From: Antiquaquibacter soli
GTDB lineage: Bacteria; Actinomycetota; Actinomycetes; Actinomycetales; Microbacteriaceae
Assembly: GCF_030580675.1 (NCBI RefSeq)
Contig: NZ_JAUQUB010000001.1
Coordinates: forward strand, 62,001-126,000
Direction of reading: 5' to 3'
Length of the DNA stretch: 64,000 nucleotides
In this document: one piece after another, positions 8,536 through 17,106 of the stretch
Position numbering within the stretch: the first letter of the stretch is position 1
Layout of the letters: the number at the start of each line of letters is the position of its first letter
Notes under the pieces: model-generated
What the model was told of the DNA's origin: nothing
The model's input: the letters and a program-made list of their open reading frames with translations, nothing else
Databases searched by the model: none
Made by a program: the position numbers and the translations under genes

Positions 8536-9131
8536 TCGCCCCCCGCGTCAGCGCGTCGCTCTGGTCTGTCGCCCCCGAGTATCTCGAGCACGAGGCCCGT
8601 CGTCTGGCTGCCGCGGGGCTCGAGTCGTGGCACTGGGATCGGGCGGACGGGTCTCTCGGCCCCGCTGGCGGGTTCTCCGCTGCGCAAGCCCGGGCTCTCG
8701 CGGAGCTCACGGGCCTCGAGTCAGAGGCCCACCTCATGCTGCTCGACCCGCTCTCTGAGCTCGACGAGTGGCTCGACTTCTGTTCGATCGTCGTCGTCCA
8801 CGCGGCGTCGCCGGTCGCCGCGGAAGCCCTCGAGCGAGTCGCTGCCGCGGGGGTGCGGGGAGCCCTCGCCTTCTCGCCGCGCGATCCGCTCGGGATGCAT
8901 TCCGCCGACGGCATAGACGCGCTCGTGATGTCGGTGGAGCCGGGCCACGGGGGTTCGGCGTTCCTCCCGGGCGCGCTCGACCGAGTGCGCGAGCTCTCGA
9001 CGCGCCACGACGCGGTCGGCGTCGATGGCGGCGTCACCGCGGAGCGGGCTCGGGATGCCCGGGCTGCCGGGGCATCCTGGATCGTCTCGGGCACGGCGCT
9101 CCTCGCCGACCCGACCGCATTCCTCTCGTAG
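8532..9131 (+). CDS. Ribulose-phosphate 3-epimerase-like protein
   Basis: This 199-residue predicted TIM barrel is shorter and more divergent than normal ribulose-phosphate epimerases (about 220). It keeps the family's metal-site pattern: HWDRADG near residue 35 (H-x-D), a histidine in SEAHLML, VMSVEPGHGGSAFLPGAL matching the MSVNPGFGGQ loop, and VDGGVTAE carrying the last aspartate, followed by a GTALL phosphate loop. It likely epimerises a ketose phosphate at C3, either a pentulose or allulose 6-phosphate. The gene is ATGA-coupled to the SorC regulator. The activity is inferred; it could be a non-housekeeping paralogue dedicated to the imported sugar. Confidence 0.72.
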   Translation: MIAPRVSASLWSVAPEYLEHEARRLAAAGLESWHWDRADGSLGPAGGFSAAQARALAELTGLESEAHLMLLDPLSELDEWLDFCSIVVVHAASPVAAEALERVAAAGVRGALAFSPRDPLGMHSADGIDALVMSVEPGHGGSAFLPGALDRVRELSTRHDAVGVDGGVTAERARDARAAGASWIVSGTALLADPTAFLS

Positions 9132-9181
9132 TACCGTCCCGCTCCGGTCGGCGGGCGTGCGGCGCTGCAGCGCGGACCCAG

Positions 9182-9237
9182 TTGACAGCATCCTGCGCAC
9201 GTCCTAGTGTTCTTACTTGTATACAGATACGGATACA
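9182..9237 (+). promoter_or_regulatory. Sigma-70 promoter with GntR-type operator for the FAD-oxidase operon
   Basis: A -35 box TTGACA (9182-9187), a 17-bp spacer and a -10 box TAGTGT (9205-9210) are followed at once by ACTTGTATACA (9215-9225), six bases and GATACA (9232-9237). The predicted start site falls in the operator, so a bound repressor would block initiation. The same arrangement, with identical boxes, spacing and operator core, is present at 17107-17164. Seen directly; the regulator (probably the GntR protein at 13972) is inferred. Confidence 0.8.
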
Positions 9238-9295
9238 GGGTCAGCGGTGACCGGGACGGGCTCCGCACGGCCTCCCGAGCACCGACAGGAGACCA

Positions 9296-10780
9296 GTGAG
9301 CACGACATCGTCGGCCGGCGACGTGAGCGGGCGGAGCTACCTCCGCGGCCAGATCGCCCGGGAGCTCACCGCGGCGCTCGGCGCCGAGCACGTGAGCCAG
9401 AACCCCGCAGATCTCCAGGCCCAGGCGGCCGACTGGTCGTGGTACTCCAAGTACCTCGCCTTCAAGGGCCTCGAGCAGCCCGCGGCCGACTTCGCCGTGC
9501 GACCGGCGAACACCGCCGAGGTCGAGCGCGTCGTGCAGATCGCGAGCGACTACCGCATCCCGATCGTGACCCGCGGCGGCGGGTCCGGCACGCAGGGCGG
9601 CACGTTCGCCCCGTACGGCGGCATCTCCCTCGACCTCTCCCGCCTCACCGACATCGTCGAGATCGACGAGGACAGCCTCATCGTCACGACCGGCGCCGGG
9701 ATCGACGGCCCCACCCTCGAGAAGACCCTCAACGAGAAGGGCCTCACCCTCGCGCACTACCCCGGCTCGTACCACCTCGGTGCGACGATCGGCGGCTTCA
9801 TCGCCGCCCGCGGCTCGGGAGTCGTGTCGACCAAGTACGGCAAGGCCGAGAACCAGGTGCTCCAGCTCGAGGTCGTCGTCGCCCCCGGCAAGACCGTGAC
9901 CACCCTGCCCGTGCCGAGCCACGCCGCCGGGCCCGACCTCCTGCAGTCGTTCGTCGGCTCCGAGGGAACTCTCGGCGTCATCACGCAAGCGAGTCTGCGC
10001 GTGGACCCCCTGCCCGAGGCGCGCGGGTTCCTCTCCTTCAGCTTCCCCGACATCTTCGCCGGCATCGAGGCCGGCCGGCGCATCATGACGAGCCGACTGC
10101 GGCCCGCCGTCATCCGCCTCTACGACGAGGCCGACAGCTACAAGCTCCGCGACTGGGTGGGCACCCCGTTCACCGGCACCCTCATGGTCGTCATGTGCGA
10201 CGGGTCGCAGGAGCTCGTCGACTACGAGACTAAGGCCATCACCGCCGTCGTGGAGGGGGCGGGCGGAGCATCCCTCGGTCCCGACGTCGGCCAGACCTGG
10301 TGGGACGGCAAGTACGAGCCGTACGCGAAGGGCAAGCTGCCGCAGCCGCCGCTCATGTACGGCACCTTCGACCAGGTCGCCCGATTCCAGGACCTCCCGG
10401 CGATCTACCGCGCGAAGAAGAAGGTCATCGAGGAGCAGTTCGGCCAGTACGGCGCGCGCTACACGGCCCACCTCTCGCACTGGTACGACTGGGGCGCGAT
10501 GCTCTACGACCGCTTCTACGTGGACGAGCCGCCGGCCGACCCCGCGGAGGCCATGGACCTGCACGACCGGCTGTGGGACGCGGGCATCCTCGCCGGTCTC
10601 GAGAACCGGGCCGTGCTCAACGACCACCACGGCGTCGGAATCAAGCTCGGGCGCTTCATGCGCCCGCAGTACGGCACGGGGTTCGAGCTCATGCGCCAGC
10701 TGAAGGACGCGTGGGACCCCGACGGGATCATGAACCCCGGCAAGCTCGGATTCGGCCCGCCGCGCAACAGCGCGTGGTGA
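9296..10780 (+). CDS. FAD-binding oxidase (GlcD/alkylglycerone-phosphate-synthase-like)
   Basis: This 494-residue flavoprotein of the PCMH/VAO family binds FAD through an N-terminal domain with VTRGGGSGTQGG (about 95-106), HYPGSYHLGATIGGF and SEGTLGVITQASL. The C-terminal FAD-oxidase cap contains LNDHHGVGIK, resembling the HHGVG motif of alkylglycerone-phosphate synthases, and ends with DPDGIMNPGKLG as in glycolate/D-lactate oxidases. It probably oxidises a hydroxy acid or sugar-derived alcohol. GTG 9296 has ACAGGAGA in front. It is the first gene of an operon with epimerase, Tm-1-like and creatininase-family genes. The substrate is not known. Confidence 0.85.
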   Translation: MSTTSSAGDVSGRSYLRGQIARELTAALGAEHVSQNPADLQAQAADWSWYSKYLAFKGLEQPAADFAVRPANTAEVERVVQIASDYRIPIVTRGGGSGTQGGTFAPYGGISLDLSRLTDIVEIDEDSLIVTTGAGIDGPTLEKTLNEKGLTLAHYPGSYHLGATIGGFIAARGSGVVSTKYGKAENQVLQLEVVVAPGKTVTTLPVPSHAAGPDLLQSFVGSEGTLGVITQASLRVDPLPEARGFLSFSFPDIFAGIEAGRRIMTSRLRPAVIRLYDEADSYKLRDWVGTPFTGTLMVVMCDGSQELVDYETKAITAVVEGAGGASLGPDVGQTWWDGKYEPYAKGKLPQPPLMYGTFDQVARFQDLPAIYRAKKKVIEEQFGQYGARYTAHLSHWYDWGAMLYDRFYVDEPPADPAEAMDLHDRLWDAGILAGLENRAVLNDHHGVGIKLGRFMRPQYGTGFELMRQLKDAWDPDGIMNPGKLGFGPPRNSAW

Positions 10781-10863
10781 CCTCCCCCCATTCCCCATAA
10801 CTGAAAATCCCGCAACAATCGACAGAGAGGCACGATCTGTGCCCGACTCAAAGGAGAGTAGTG

Positions 10864-11769
10864 ATGCACCTGTCCATGCATAACTGGATGCGCGCAGAGC
10901 CGATCGAGACGACGATCGCGCGACTCGCGAAGTACGGCTACAAGTCGATCGAGATCTCGGGCGAACCCGAGAAGTACGACGCCAAGCACGTGCGCGGACT
11001 CCTCGACCACTACGGCCTCAACTGCTGGGGCTCCGTGACGCTCATGGTCGACGGCCGCAACATGCAGTCCGGCGACGAGGCCGTGCGGGCCGCTTCCGTG
11101 CAGTACGTGAAGGACTGCATCCAGCTCGTCCACGACCTCGACGGCAAGATCCTCACGCTCGTGCCCGGCACGGTCGGCAAGGTCGTCCCCGACTCGACGC
11201 CGGAGAACGAGTGGCAGTGGCTCGTGGATGGCACGAAGGAGGTCTACGAGTTCGCGGAGGCCAAGGGCGTGCGGGTCGGCATCGAGCCGCTCAACCGCTT
11301 CGAGTCCTACCTGATCACGCGCGCCGAGCAGGCGCTCGCGCTGTGCGACGCGGTGGGCCCCAACCTCGGTGTCGTACTGGATGCCTTCCACATCAACATC
11401 GAGGAGTCGAACCTCTACGACGCCATCCGCCTCGTCGGCAAGGACAAGCTCGTCGACGTGCACGTCGCGGACAACAACCGGATGCCCTGCGGCTACGGCG
11501 ACTACGACTGGACCGAGTTCGTGGGCGTCCTGAACGAGATCGGCTACGACGGAGCCCTCACGGCCGAGTTCGTCGCCCCTGTCGACCGCACCCCGGCGAA
11601 CAAGTACCCGAACGCGCTCGAGACCAACTTCGAGGGCCTCGACATCCCGCCGGAGCAGCTCAAGTTCATCATCGACCACGGTTCGTCGATCCTCACCGAG
11701 GAGTTCTACGACTGGCTGGTCAAGGTGAACAGCGAGACCCTCCTGCCGCTCATCGACGACAAGTGGTAG
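10864..11769 (+). CDS. Xylose-isomerase-like TIM-barrel sugar epimerase/isomerase
   Basis: This 301-residue AP-endonuclease-2/xylose-isomerase-like TIM barrel resembles tagatose/allulose 3-epimerases. Likely metal ligands are the Glu in GIEPLNRFESY, the Asp/His in LDAFHINIEE, the His in VDVHVADNNR and a Glu in TAEFVAP. ATG 10864 is preferred (AGGAG seven bases upstream); a GTG three bases earlier is too close to that site. It lies about 80 bases after the FAD oxidase. It may epimerise or eliminate from the ketosugar made by the oxidase. Family is clear, reaction is inferred. Confidence 0.85.
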   Translation: MHLSMHNWMRAEPIETTIARLAKYGYKSIEISGEPEKYDAKHVRGLLDHYGLNCWGSVTLMVDGRNMQSGDEAVRAASVQYVKDCIQLVHDLDGKILTLVPGTVGKVVPDSTPENEWQWLVDGTKEVYEFAEAKGVRVGIEPLNRFESYLITRAEQALALCDAVGPNLGVVLDAFHINIEESNLYDAIRLVGKDKLVDVHVADNNRMPCGYGDYDWTEFVGVLNEIGYDGALTAEFVAPVDRTPANKYPNALETNFEGLDIPPEQLKFIIDHGSSILTEEFYDWLVKVNSETLLPLIDDKW

Positions 11770-11781
11770 GCCGTTAGGCAC

Positions 11782-13011
11782 ATGGGCAAGGTAGTCCTCG
11801 TCGCGACGCTCGACACCAAGGGGCCGGAGGTCGCGTACTTGCGCGATCGCCTCAACGCCCTGGGCATCGAGACGCTCGTCGTGGACTCCGGGATCCTGGG
11901 CGAACCGGTGGGCATCGTCCCCGACGTGAGCCATGCCGAGCTGGCTGGGCGAGGCGGCATCACCCTCGCCCAGCTGCAGGCTTCCGGGACGCGTGGTCGC
12001 GCTGTGGAGACCATGCGCCGGCTGGTGCAGGACCTCGTGCGAGAGCTCTATGCGGATGGGCAGCTCGTGGGCGGCATCAGTGTGGGTGGCGTCGGCTCCG
12101 TGATGGGGGCCGCCGCCATCCAGGAGCTCCCCGTCGGGGTGCCCAAGATCGTGGTCGCACCGACCGCGTCGGGCCACCACGAGTTCGGCCCCTACGTGGG
12201 GCTCAAGGACGTCTTCGTCGTGCACTCGGTCGTCGACATCCTCGGCCTCAACCCGGTGATGACGACCGTCCTCGATAACGTCGCGGCCGCGATGGCCGGG
12301 ATGCTCGCGCACGGGCATCCGCTCACCCCGCCGCCGCCCGGGCGCAAGTACGTCGCAACGACCATGCTCGGAAACACCACGAAGGCGGTCGGAGCGCTCA
12401 AGGACCGCCTCGCCGAGGACGGCTTCGAGGCCGTCGTGTTCCACTCGAACGGCGTCGGCGGGCCCGCGATGGAGGAGCTCGCCGCCGAGGGCCAGTTCGT
12501 CGGCGTCGTCGACTACACGACGAACGAGATCAACGACCCGCTGGTCGGGGGCATCCACAACGGCGGTCCCGACCGCTTGCGCGTCGCCGGGCGGCTGGGG
12601 CTGCCGCAAGTGCTCGTGCCGGGATGCATCGACTTCTCGGTGTGGGCGGCGGGGAGCATCCCCGAGCACCTCCGCGACCGGCCGGTGTACGACCACAACC
12701 CGGAGTACACGCTCGTGCGGGCATCCCACGAGGAGAAGGCGACCATGGGGCGCATCTTCGCGGAGCGCGTCAACGAGTCGACCGGGCCGGTGCACATCGT
12801 CATGCCGCTCGGCGGCCTCTCCATCCCCGCGACCCCGGATGGCCCCTTCTGGGACCCCGAGGGCGACCAGCTGTTCCTCGCCGCACTGCGCGAGACCCTT
12901 CGCGACGACATCGTCGTCGAGACCACCGACCACCACATCAACGACCCCGACCTCGGGCGGCTCGTCGCCGACCGATTCCTGACCATCATCCGAATCAAGG
13001 AGCCAGCATGA
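11782..13011 (+). CDS. Tm-1-like ATP-binding protein, UPF0261 family
   Basis: A 409-residue member of UPF0261, related to the tomato Tm-1 N-terminal domain: VVLVATLDTKGPEVAYLRD at the N-terminus, GGISVGGVGSVMGAAAI and KIVVAPTASGHHEFGPYVG, VFHSNGVGGPAMEEL, and the C-terminal MPLGGLSIPATPDGPFWDPE. The family binds ATP, and its bacterial reaction is poorly known; it often sits in small-molecule catabolic clusters. Here it is twelve bases after the epimerase and its stop overlaps the start of the creatininase-family gene (ATGA), so the two are probably made together. Confidence 0.85.
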   Translation: MGKVVLVATLDTKGPEVAYLRDRLNALGIETLVVDSGILGEPVGIVPDVSHAELAGRGGITLAQLQASGTRGRAVETMRRLVQDLVRELYADGQLVGGISVGGVGSVMGAAAIQELPVGVPKIVVAPTASGHHEFGPYVGLKDVFVVHSVVDILGLNPVMTTVLDNVAAAMAGMLAHGHPLTPPPPGRKYVATTMLGNTTKAVGALKDRLAEDGFEAVVFHSNGVGGPAMEELAAEGQFVGVVDYTTNEINDPLVGGIHNGGPDRLRVAGRLGLPQVLVPGCIDFSVWAAGSIPEHLRDRPVYDHNPEYTLVRASHEEKATMGRIFAERVNESTGPVHIVMPLGGLSIPATPDGPFWDPEGDQLFLAALRETLRDDIVVETTDHHINDPDLGRLVADRFLTIIRIKEPA

Positions 13012-13922
13012 CCCGCCCCGAGCGAAGCATCGCCCGACTGACCACCGGCGACGAGGAGTTCCGCGCCAAGTTCCGCTCGTGGAACCACGCGTACCTCTCC
13101 TACGTCGACATCGAGGAGTACCTGAAGACGAAGGACACCATCCTCGTGCCGATGGCCTCGACCGAGCAGCACGGGCCGCACCTGCCGCTCTACACCGACA
13201 CGATCACGGCGATCGAGATCTCGGAGCGCATCTCCGAGCACATCGGCGTGCTGCACACCCCGCCGCTGTGGGCCGGCTACTCGCCGCAGCACATGTACGG
13301 CGTCGGGCAGGGCCGGGGTACCGTCACGCTGCGGGCATCCACCCTCCTCAACCTCATGAACGATGTCGCCCGCAGCCTCATCCACCACGGCTTCAACCGC
13401 ATCATCTTCATCAACGGGCACGGCTCGAACACGAAGGTCGTCGACCCGGTGCTGCGCAAGCTGCGCTACGAGACCGGGGCGCTCATCTCGTTCGTGAAGC
13501 CGTTCATGGAGCGCTACACCGGCATCCTCGAGGGGCTCATGGAGAACCCGCCGGAGGAGACCCCGGGCTGGCACTCGAGCGAGCTCGAGACCTCGCAGGA
13601 CATGGCGTGGAACCCCGACCTCGTCCGCATGGAGCGCGCCGTCGACACCCGCGCGCACACGCCGGCGTTCCTGCCCGACGCGTTCAAGAAGAACGACGGG
13701 ATGCCCGACACCGAGTTCGAGGGCTACCAGTACTTCACCTTCCCGATGGACCACCACGAGTTCGTCGAGAACGGCATCATCGGCAACCCGATGCGCGCCA
13801 CCGCGGAGAAGGGCGAGGAGGCGTTCCGGCGGTACTCGGAGCACGTCGCGCGAGGCATCCTCGAACTCGAGAAGGTGCCGGTCGAGGTGCACCACCGGGA
13901 GTTCGTCGACCGCACGATGTGA
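13008..13922 (+). CDS. Creatininase-family metal-dependent amidohydrolase
   Basis: Creatininase-family enzymes use two metals to open cyclic amides or cleave amide/formamide bonds; MftE and ArfB are relatives. The 304-residue protein keeps the metal motifs: PMASTEQHGPHLPLYTDT (about 47-64), IFINGHGSN in the middle and the acidic HSSELETSQ region. Its role here is unknown, because nothing else in the operon is a typical creatine, mycofactocin or flavin-synthesis gene. Its start overlaps the UPF0261 stop by four bases, and the GntR gene follows about 50 bases later. Confidence 0.83.
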   Translation: MTRPERSIARLTTGDEEFRAKFRSWNHAYLSYVDIEEYLKTKDTILVPMASTEQHGPHLPLYTDTITAIEISERISEHIGVLHTPPLWAGYSPQHMYGVGQGRGTVTLRASTLLNLMNDVARSLIHHGFNRIIFINGHGSNTKVVDPVLRKLRYETGALISFVKPFMERYTGILEGLMENPPEETPGWHSSELETSQDMAWNPDLVRMERAVDTRAHTPAFLPDAFKKNDGMPDTEFEGYQYFTFPMDHHEFVENGIIGNPMRATAEKGEEAFRRYSEHVARGILELEKVPVEVHHREFVDRTM

Positions 13923-13938
13923 GGCGCCGCGGGAGGCC

Positions 13939-13944
13939 TATAGT
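13939..13944 (+). promoter_or_regulatory. Possible -10 box for the GntR gene
   Basis: TATAGT lies 28 bases before the GntR start in an otherwise GC-rich gap. No convincing -35 box is visible. A four-codon ATG reading frame (13961-13975, MDAR then stop) lies between it and the GntR start and overlaps that start as ATGA; whether it is translated is unknown. Confidence 0.35.
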
Positions 13945-13971
13945 GGGGCAGGCACAAGGAATGGACGCACG

Positions 13972-14643
13972 ATGACGATCGAGGAAGCGGGCTCGCGGGT
14001 CGACACCGCGTACGAGTGGCTGCTCGCGGAGATCACGGCGTTCCGCATCCGGTCCGGTGCCCCGCTGTCGGAGAACCGCATCGCGAACCAGCTCGGCATC
14101 AGTCGCACTCCGGTGCGCGAGGCGCTGCAGCGGCTCGAGAAGGAGGGGCTCGTCAAGCGCACCGACAACGCGCGCTTCGCGGTCTCGCAGCTCACCATCC
14201 AGGAGGTCAACGACGCGTGCGATCTCCTCGAGGCCCTCGACACGTACGTGTGCCGCAAGGCGTCGAGCAAGCTCACGCCCGACGACATCGAGCTGCTGAA
14301 GGCGTCCGTCGCCGAGATGCAGCGCGCGGCGGCGGCGGATGACCGCAACTCCTGGTCGGCCGCCGACCTCGCGTTCCACCGCACCGTGAACACCATCGCG
14401 GGCAACCAGCTCGTCGCGGACACCGTCAAGGAGACGAGGCGCCGCATCCAGCGGTTCTGGATGCGCGCCGCCTCCCTCCAGTCGAGGCTGCAGGCCTGTT
14501 CGCAAGAGCACCTGGTGCTCGCGAACGCGATCATCGCCCAGGACTACGAGGCGATCGAGCCGGCCGTGAAGGAGCACATCGGCCACATGCGGCAGCGTAT
14601 GGTCGAGATGCTCGAGACCGCGGCGGCCCTGCTGGGCGATTGA
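13972..14643 (+). CDS. GntR-family regulator with FCD domain
   Basis: The 223-residue protein has a winged helix (LGISRTPVREALQRLEKEGLV at about 42-62) and an all-helical FCD ligand domain with the Asp/His metal pattern (DLAFHRTV; later QEHLVLANAI and AVKEHIGHM). FCD regulators usually repress sugar-acid or organic-acid genes and bind short palindromes with a central GTnnAC-like core. The matching palindrome CTTGTATACAAG and its relative lie in the promoters at 9182 and 17107, so it is the likely controller of both the upstream operon and the LIV-type transporter. Confidence 0.9.
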   Translation: MTIEEAGSRVDTAYEWLLAEITAFRIRSGAPLSENRIANQLGISRTPVREALQRLEKEGLVKRTDNARFAVSQLTIQEVNDACDLLEALDTYVCRKASSKLTPDDIELLKASVAEMQRAAAADDRNSWSAADLAFHRTVNTIAGNQLVADTVKETRRRIQRFWMRAASLQSRLQACSQEHLVLANAIIAQDYEAIEPAVKEHIGHMRQRMVEMLETAAALLGD

Positions 14644-14651
14644 CTGCTGAA

Positions 14652-14675
14652 GCGAAGCCCATTTCTGGGCTTCGC
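14652..14675 (+). terminator. Hairpin after the GntR gene
   Basis: Perfect 9-bp stem (GCGAAGCCC / GGGCTTCGC) with a 6-nt loop, nine bases after the GntR stop. No U-run follows, which is common in high-GC actinobacteria. It is probably a terminator of the plus-strand operon. Confidence 0.6.
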
Positions 14676-14686
14676 CGGAGTCAATC

Positions 14687-14711
14687 GCCGACGCCCGTCC
14701 CGGGCGTCGGC
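14687..14711. terminator. Second hairpin between convergent genes
   Basis: Perfect 11-bp stem GCCGACGCCCG / CGGGCGTCGGC with a 3-nt loop, between the two converging transcription units. It may terminate in either direction. Confidence 0.55.
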
Positions 14712-14738
14712 TAGGAGATACCCCCGGTCGCCCTCTCT

Positions 14739-14800
14739 GCCGAGTGTTCCGATTTGGTCGGTAAGCGAGGCCTTATAGCGACCAAATCGGAACACTCGGC
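14739..14800. repeat. Perfect 22-bp inverted repeat (18-nt spacer) between convergent genes
   Basis: Arms 14739-14760 and 14779-14800 are exact reverse complements. Each arm reads GCCGAGTGTTCCGATTTGGT then CG towards the centre. The arms are AT-richer than the surroundings. The element is the third hairpin in this gap and resembles other long inverted repeats in the window whose outer ends read CGAGTGT. It could be a bidirectional terminator or a small mobile repeat. Confidence 0.85.
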
Positions 14801-14824
14801 GATTCGAGCGGCGCGTGCGCCGCG

Positions 14825-15832
14825 TCAGTCCTTCGAGGCGAACGCGTCGTCGAACGAGCCGGTCGGCACGGTCCACAGGAGCGAGCGCACGTAGGCGAGT
14901 CCGGCGGGCGCGCCCTCGAGGCGGTCCATGCCGGCGTCCTCCCACTCGACCGAGATCGGGCCGGTGTAGCCGATCGAGTTGAGGGCGCGGATGCTGTCCT
15001 CCCACGGCACATCGCCGCGACCGGTGGACACGAAGTCCCAGCCGCGGCGGGGGTCGGCCCACGCGCGGTGCGAGCCGAGCACACCGTTGCGGCCGTTGCC
15101 CATCCGCATACGGGTGTCCTTGCAGTCGACGTGGTAGATCCGGTCGGCGAAGTCGAGGATGAACGCGACGGGGTCGAGGCCCTGCCACACCATGTGCGAC
15201 GGGTCCCAGTTGAGGCCGAAGGCCTCGCGGTGGTCGATCGCCTCGAGCGTCTTCACGGTGGTCCAGTAGTCGTAGGCGATCTCCGACGGGTGCACCTCGT
15301 GGGCGAAGCGCACGCCCTCGGAGTCGAAGACGTCGAGGATAGGGTTCCAGCGGTTGGCGAAGTCCTCGTAGCCGGCGTCGATGACGTCCTGGCCGACCGG
15401 CGGGAACATGGCGACGTACTGCCAGATCTTCGAGCCGGTGAACCCGACGACGGTGTCGACGCCGAGTTTGCGCGCGGTGATCGCGGTCTTCTTCATCTCC
15501 TCCGCGGCGCGCTGGCGCACGCCCTCGGCGTCGCCGTCGCCCCACACCTTCGCGCCGACGATCGCCTGGTGGCGGAAGTCGATCGGGTCATCGCACACGG
15601 CCTGGCCCTTGAGGTGGTTGGAGATGGCGTAGAGCTTGAGCCCGTACTTGTCGAGCAGGTCGAGGCGCGACTTCGCGTAGTCGTCGTCCTCGGCCGCGCG
15701 CCACACGTCGAGGTGGTCGCCCCAGCAGGCGAGCTCGAGGCCGTCGTAGCCCCACTCGCTCGCGAGCCGGGCCACCTCCTCGAGGGGAAGGTCGGCCCAC
15801 TGGCCGGTGAAGAGGGTCACGGGATGCGTCAT
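14825..15832 (-). CDS. Xylose-isomerase-like TIM-barrel sugar isomerase/epimerase
   Basis: A 335-residue member of the AP-endonuclease-2/xylose-isomerase-like barrel family. Recognisable metal-site segments are [33 protein letters not shown] and [11 protein letters not shown], following the usual E-D-H-E order. ATG 15832 is chosen because GAGAAGGAGCAGCA precedes it; the longer open frame runs into the upstream gene. It follows the Gfo/Idh dehydrogenase by 49 bases, the standard pairing in which a dehydrogenase makes a ketosugar and the barrel enzyme epimerises or cleaves it. The substrate is unknown. Confidence 0.86.
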   Translation of the reverse strand: MTHPVTLFTGQWADLPLEEVARLASEWGYDGLELACWGDHLDVWRAAEDDDYAKSRLDLLDKYGLKLYAISNHLKGQAVCDDPIDFRHQAIVGAKVWGDGDAEGVRQRAAEEMKKTAITARKLGVDTVVGFTGSKIWQYVAMFPPVGQDVIDAGYEDFANRWNPILDVFDSEGVRFAHEVHPSEIAYDYWTTVKTLEAIDHREAFGLNWDPSHMVWQGLDPVAFILDFADRIYHVDCKDTRMRMGNGRNGVLGSHRAWADPRRGWDFVSTGRGDVPWEDSIRALNSIGYTGPISVEWEDAGMDRLEGAPAGLAYVRSLLWTVPTGSFDDAFASKD

Positions 15833-15881
15833 TGCTGCTCCTTCTCGAGAGGGGTGGGACTTTTGTCGAAGATCGTCATAA

Positions 15882-17057
15882 CTACTCTGCCACGCGAACG
15901 GCCTGGCTGCTCCTGCGAGATGACTCCTCGATCGCGGCGAGCACGCGCTGAACGCGCAGCCCGTCGGCGAACGAGGGGCTCGAGGGGGTGTCATCCCGGA
16001 TCGAATTCAGGAACTCCGCGAACTGGTGCACGAACGTGTGCTCCCAGCCGATGATGTGGCCGTCCGGCCACCACGCCCCCACCCACGGGTGGTCGGCCTC
16101 GGTGACGAGGATGCGGCGGAAGCCCTGCTCCCCGGCGCCGTCCGCGCCGTCGAAGAACCAGAGCTCGTTGAGGTTCTCCAGGTCGAAGCGGATGCTCCCG
16201 CGCTCGCCGTACACCTCGAGGGTCATCGCGTTCTTGCAGCCGAGCGCGAGGCGGGTCACCTCGAGCTGCACGACGGCTCCCCCGGAGAGGTGCGCGGTGC
16301 CCCAAGCCGCGTCATCCACGGTCACCTTCTCGAGCGCGCCGCCCCCGGTGCCCTTGATGCCACCGTCGCCCGAGTCGCCGCCCGGGCGCTCGCCGATGAA
16401 GGTCGTCACTCCGCCCGAGACGGCGTCGATGCTCTCCCCGGTGACGTGCTGCACGAGGTCGGCGATGTGCGAGCCGAGGTCGCCGAGCGCGCCCGAGCCC
16501 GCGGTCTCCCGGCGGAGCCGCCAGCTCATCGGCGTCGCGGGGTCGTTGAGCCAGTCCTGCAGGTACGAGGCGCGCACGTGGTGGAGCGGGCCGAGCCGGC
16601 CGTCGGCGACGAGTCGACGCGCGACCTCGATCGCGGGGACGCGCCGGTAGTTGAAGTTCACGATCGCGTGCTGGCCGCGGGCTGAGGCCGCCTCGAAGGC
16701 GGCGAGCATCCGCTCCGCCTCCTCCACGGAGTTGGCGATCGGCTTCTCGACGACGACGTGCTTTCCGGCCTCGAGGGCGGCGATCGCGATCTCGGCGTGC
16801 ATGTTGCCGGGGGCGCAGACGTCGATGATGTCGATGTCGTCGCGCTGGATGACCTCGCGCCAGTCTGTCGCGGACTCGGCCCACCCGAACCGGGCGGCGG
16901 CCGCCGCGACGTGCTCGGCGTTGCGCCCGACGAGCACCGCCTGCTCGACGGGCGGCACGTCGAAGTAGGCGGCGACGTTGCGCCAGGCCTGGGAGTGGGC
17001 CTTGCCCATGAATGCGTAGCCGATCGCGGCCACGCGCAGTGTCTTGTACGACGCCAT
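15882..17057 (-). CDS. Gfo/Idh/MocA-family NAD(P)-dependent sugar dehydrogenase
   Basis: 391 residues. The Rossmann motif is [17 protein letters not shown] (about 9-25), the catalytic/cofactor segment is [12 protein letters not shown] (EKP about 100), and the substrate domain contains [21 protein letters not shown] and [15 protein letters not shown], with the conserved His. These features resemble, from memory of the family, levoglucosan- and ketoglycoside-forming dehydrogenases, but only the family is secure. It would oxidise a sugar ring hydroxyl, often C3. ATG 17057 follows GAAGGGACGACG. It is divergent from the LIV-type transporter across a regulated promoter region. Confidence 0.88.
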   Translation of the reverse strand: MASYKTLRVAAIGYAFMGKAHSQAWRNVAAYFDVPPVEQAVLVGRNAEHVAAAAARFGWAESATDWREVIQRDDIDIIDVCAPGNMHAEIAIAALEAGKHVVVEKPIANSVEEAERMLAAFEAASARGQHAIVNFNYRRVPAIEVARRLVADGRLGPLHHVRASYLQDWLNDPATPMSWRLRRETAGSGALGDLGSHIADLVQHVTGESIDAVSGGVTTFIGERPGGDSGDGGIKGTGGGALEKVTVDDAAWGTAHLSGGAVVQLEVTRLALGCKNAMTLEVYGERGSIRFDLENLNELWFFDGADGAGEQGFRRILVTEADHPWVGAWWPDGHIIGWEHTFVHQFAEFLNSIRDDTPSSPSFADGLRVQRVLAAIEESSRRSSQAVRVAE

Positions 17058-17106
17058 CGTCGTCCCTTCGCTCCGTTGCGTCCAGGTGGTGAATGCTCAT
17101 CGCTTG

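Noticed and set aside
8471-10798. A 775-codon open frame on the minus strand across the epimerase and FAD oxidase genes
   Set aside because: Its product is low-complexity, rich in Gly, Arg, Val and Glu and matches no fold I know. The plus strand here encodes clear families with ribosome sites. Long antisense frames are expected at this GC content. The same applies to 49515-51890 minus and 3791-5341 plus.
10801-10860. AT-rich gap before the epimerase as a separate promoter
   Set aside because: No convincing -35/-10 pair, and the gene is 80 bases behind the FAD oxidase on the same strand, so read-through is simpler.
13961-13975. Four-codon ORF (MDAR) overlapping the GntR start
   Set aside because: Its ATG directly abuts the AAGGA sequence with no spacing, so translation is doubtful. 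Mentioned only as a curiosity in the promoter entry.
14739-14800. Integron attC site or CRISPR-like repeat
   Set aside because: No attC core (GTTRRRY) or integrase gene, and only a single palindrome with no repeat-spacer array.
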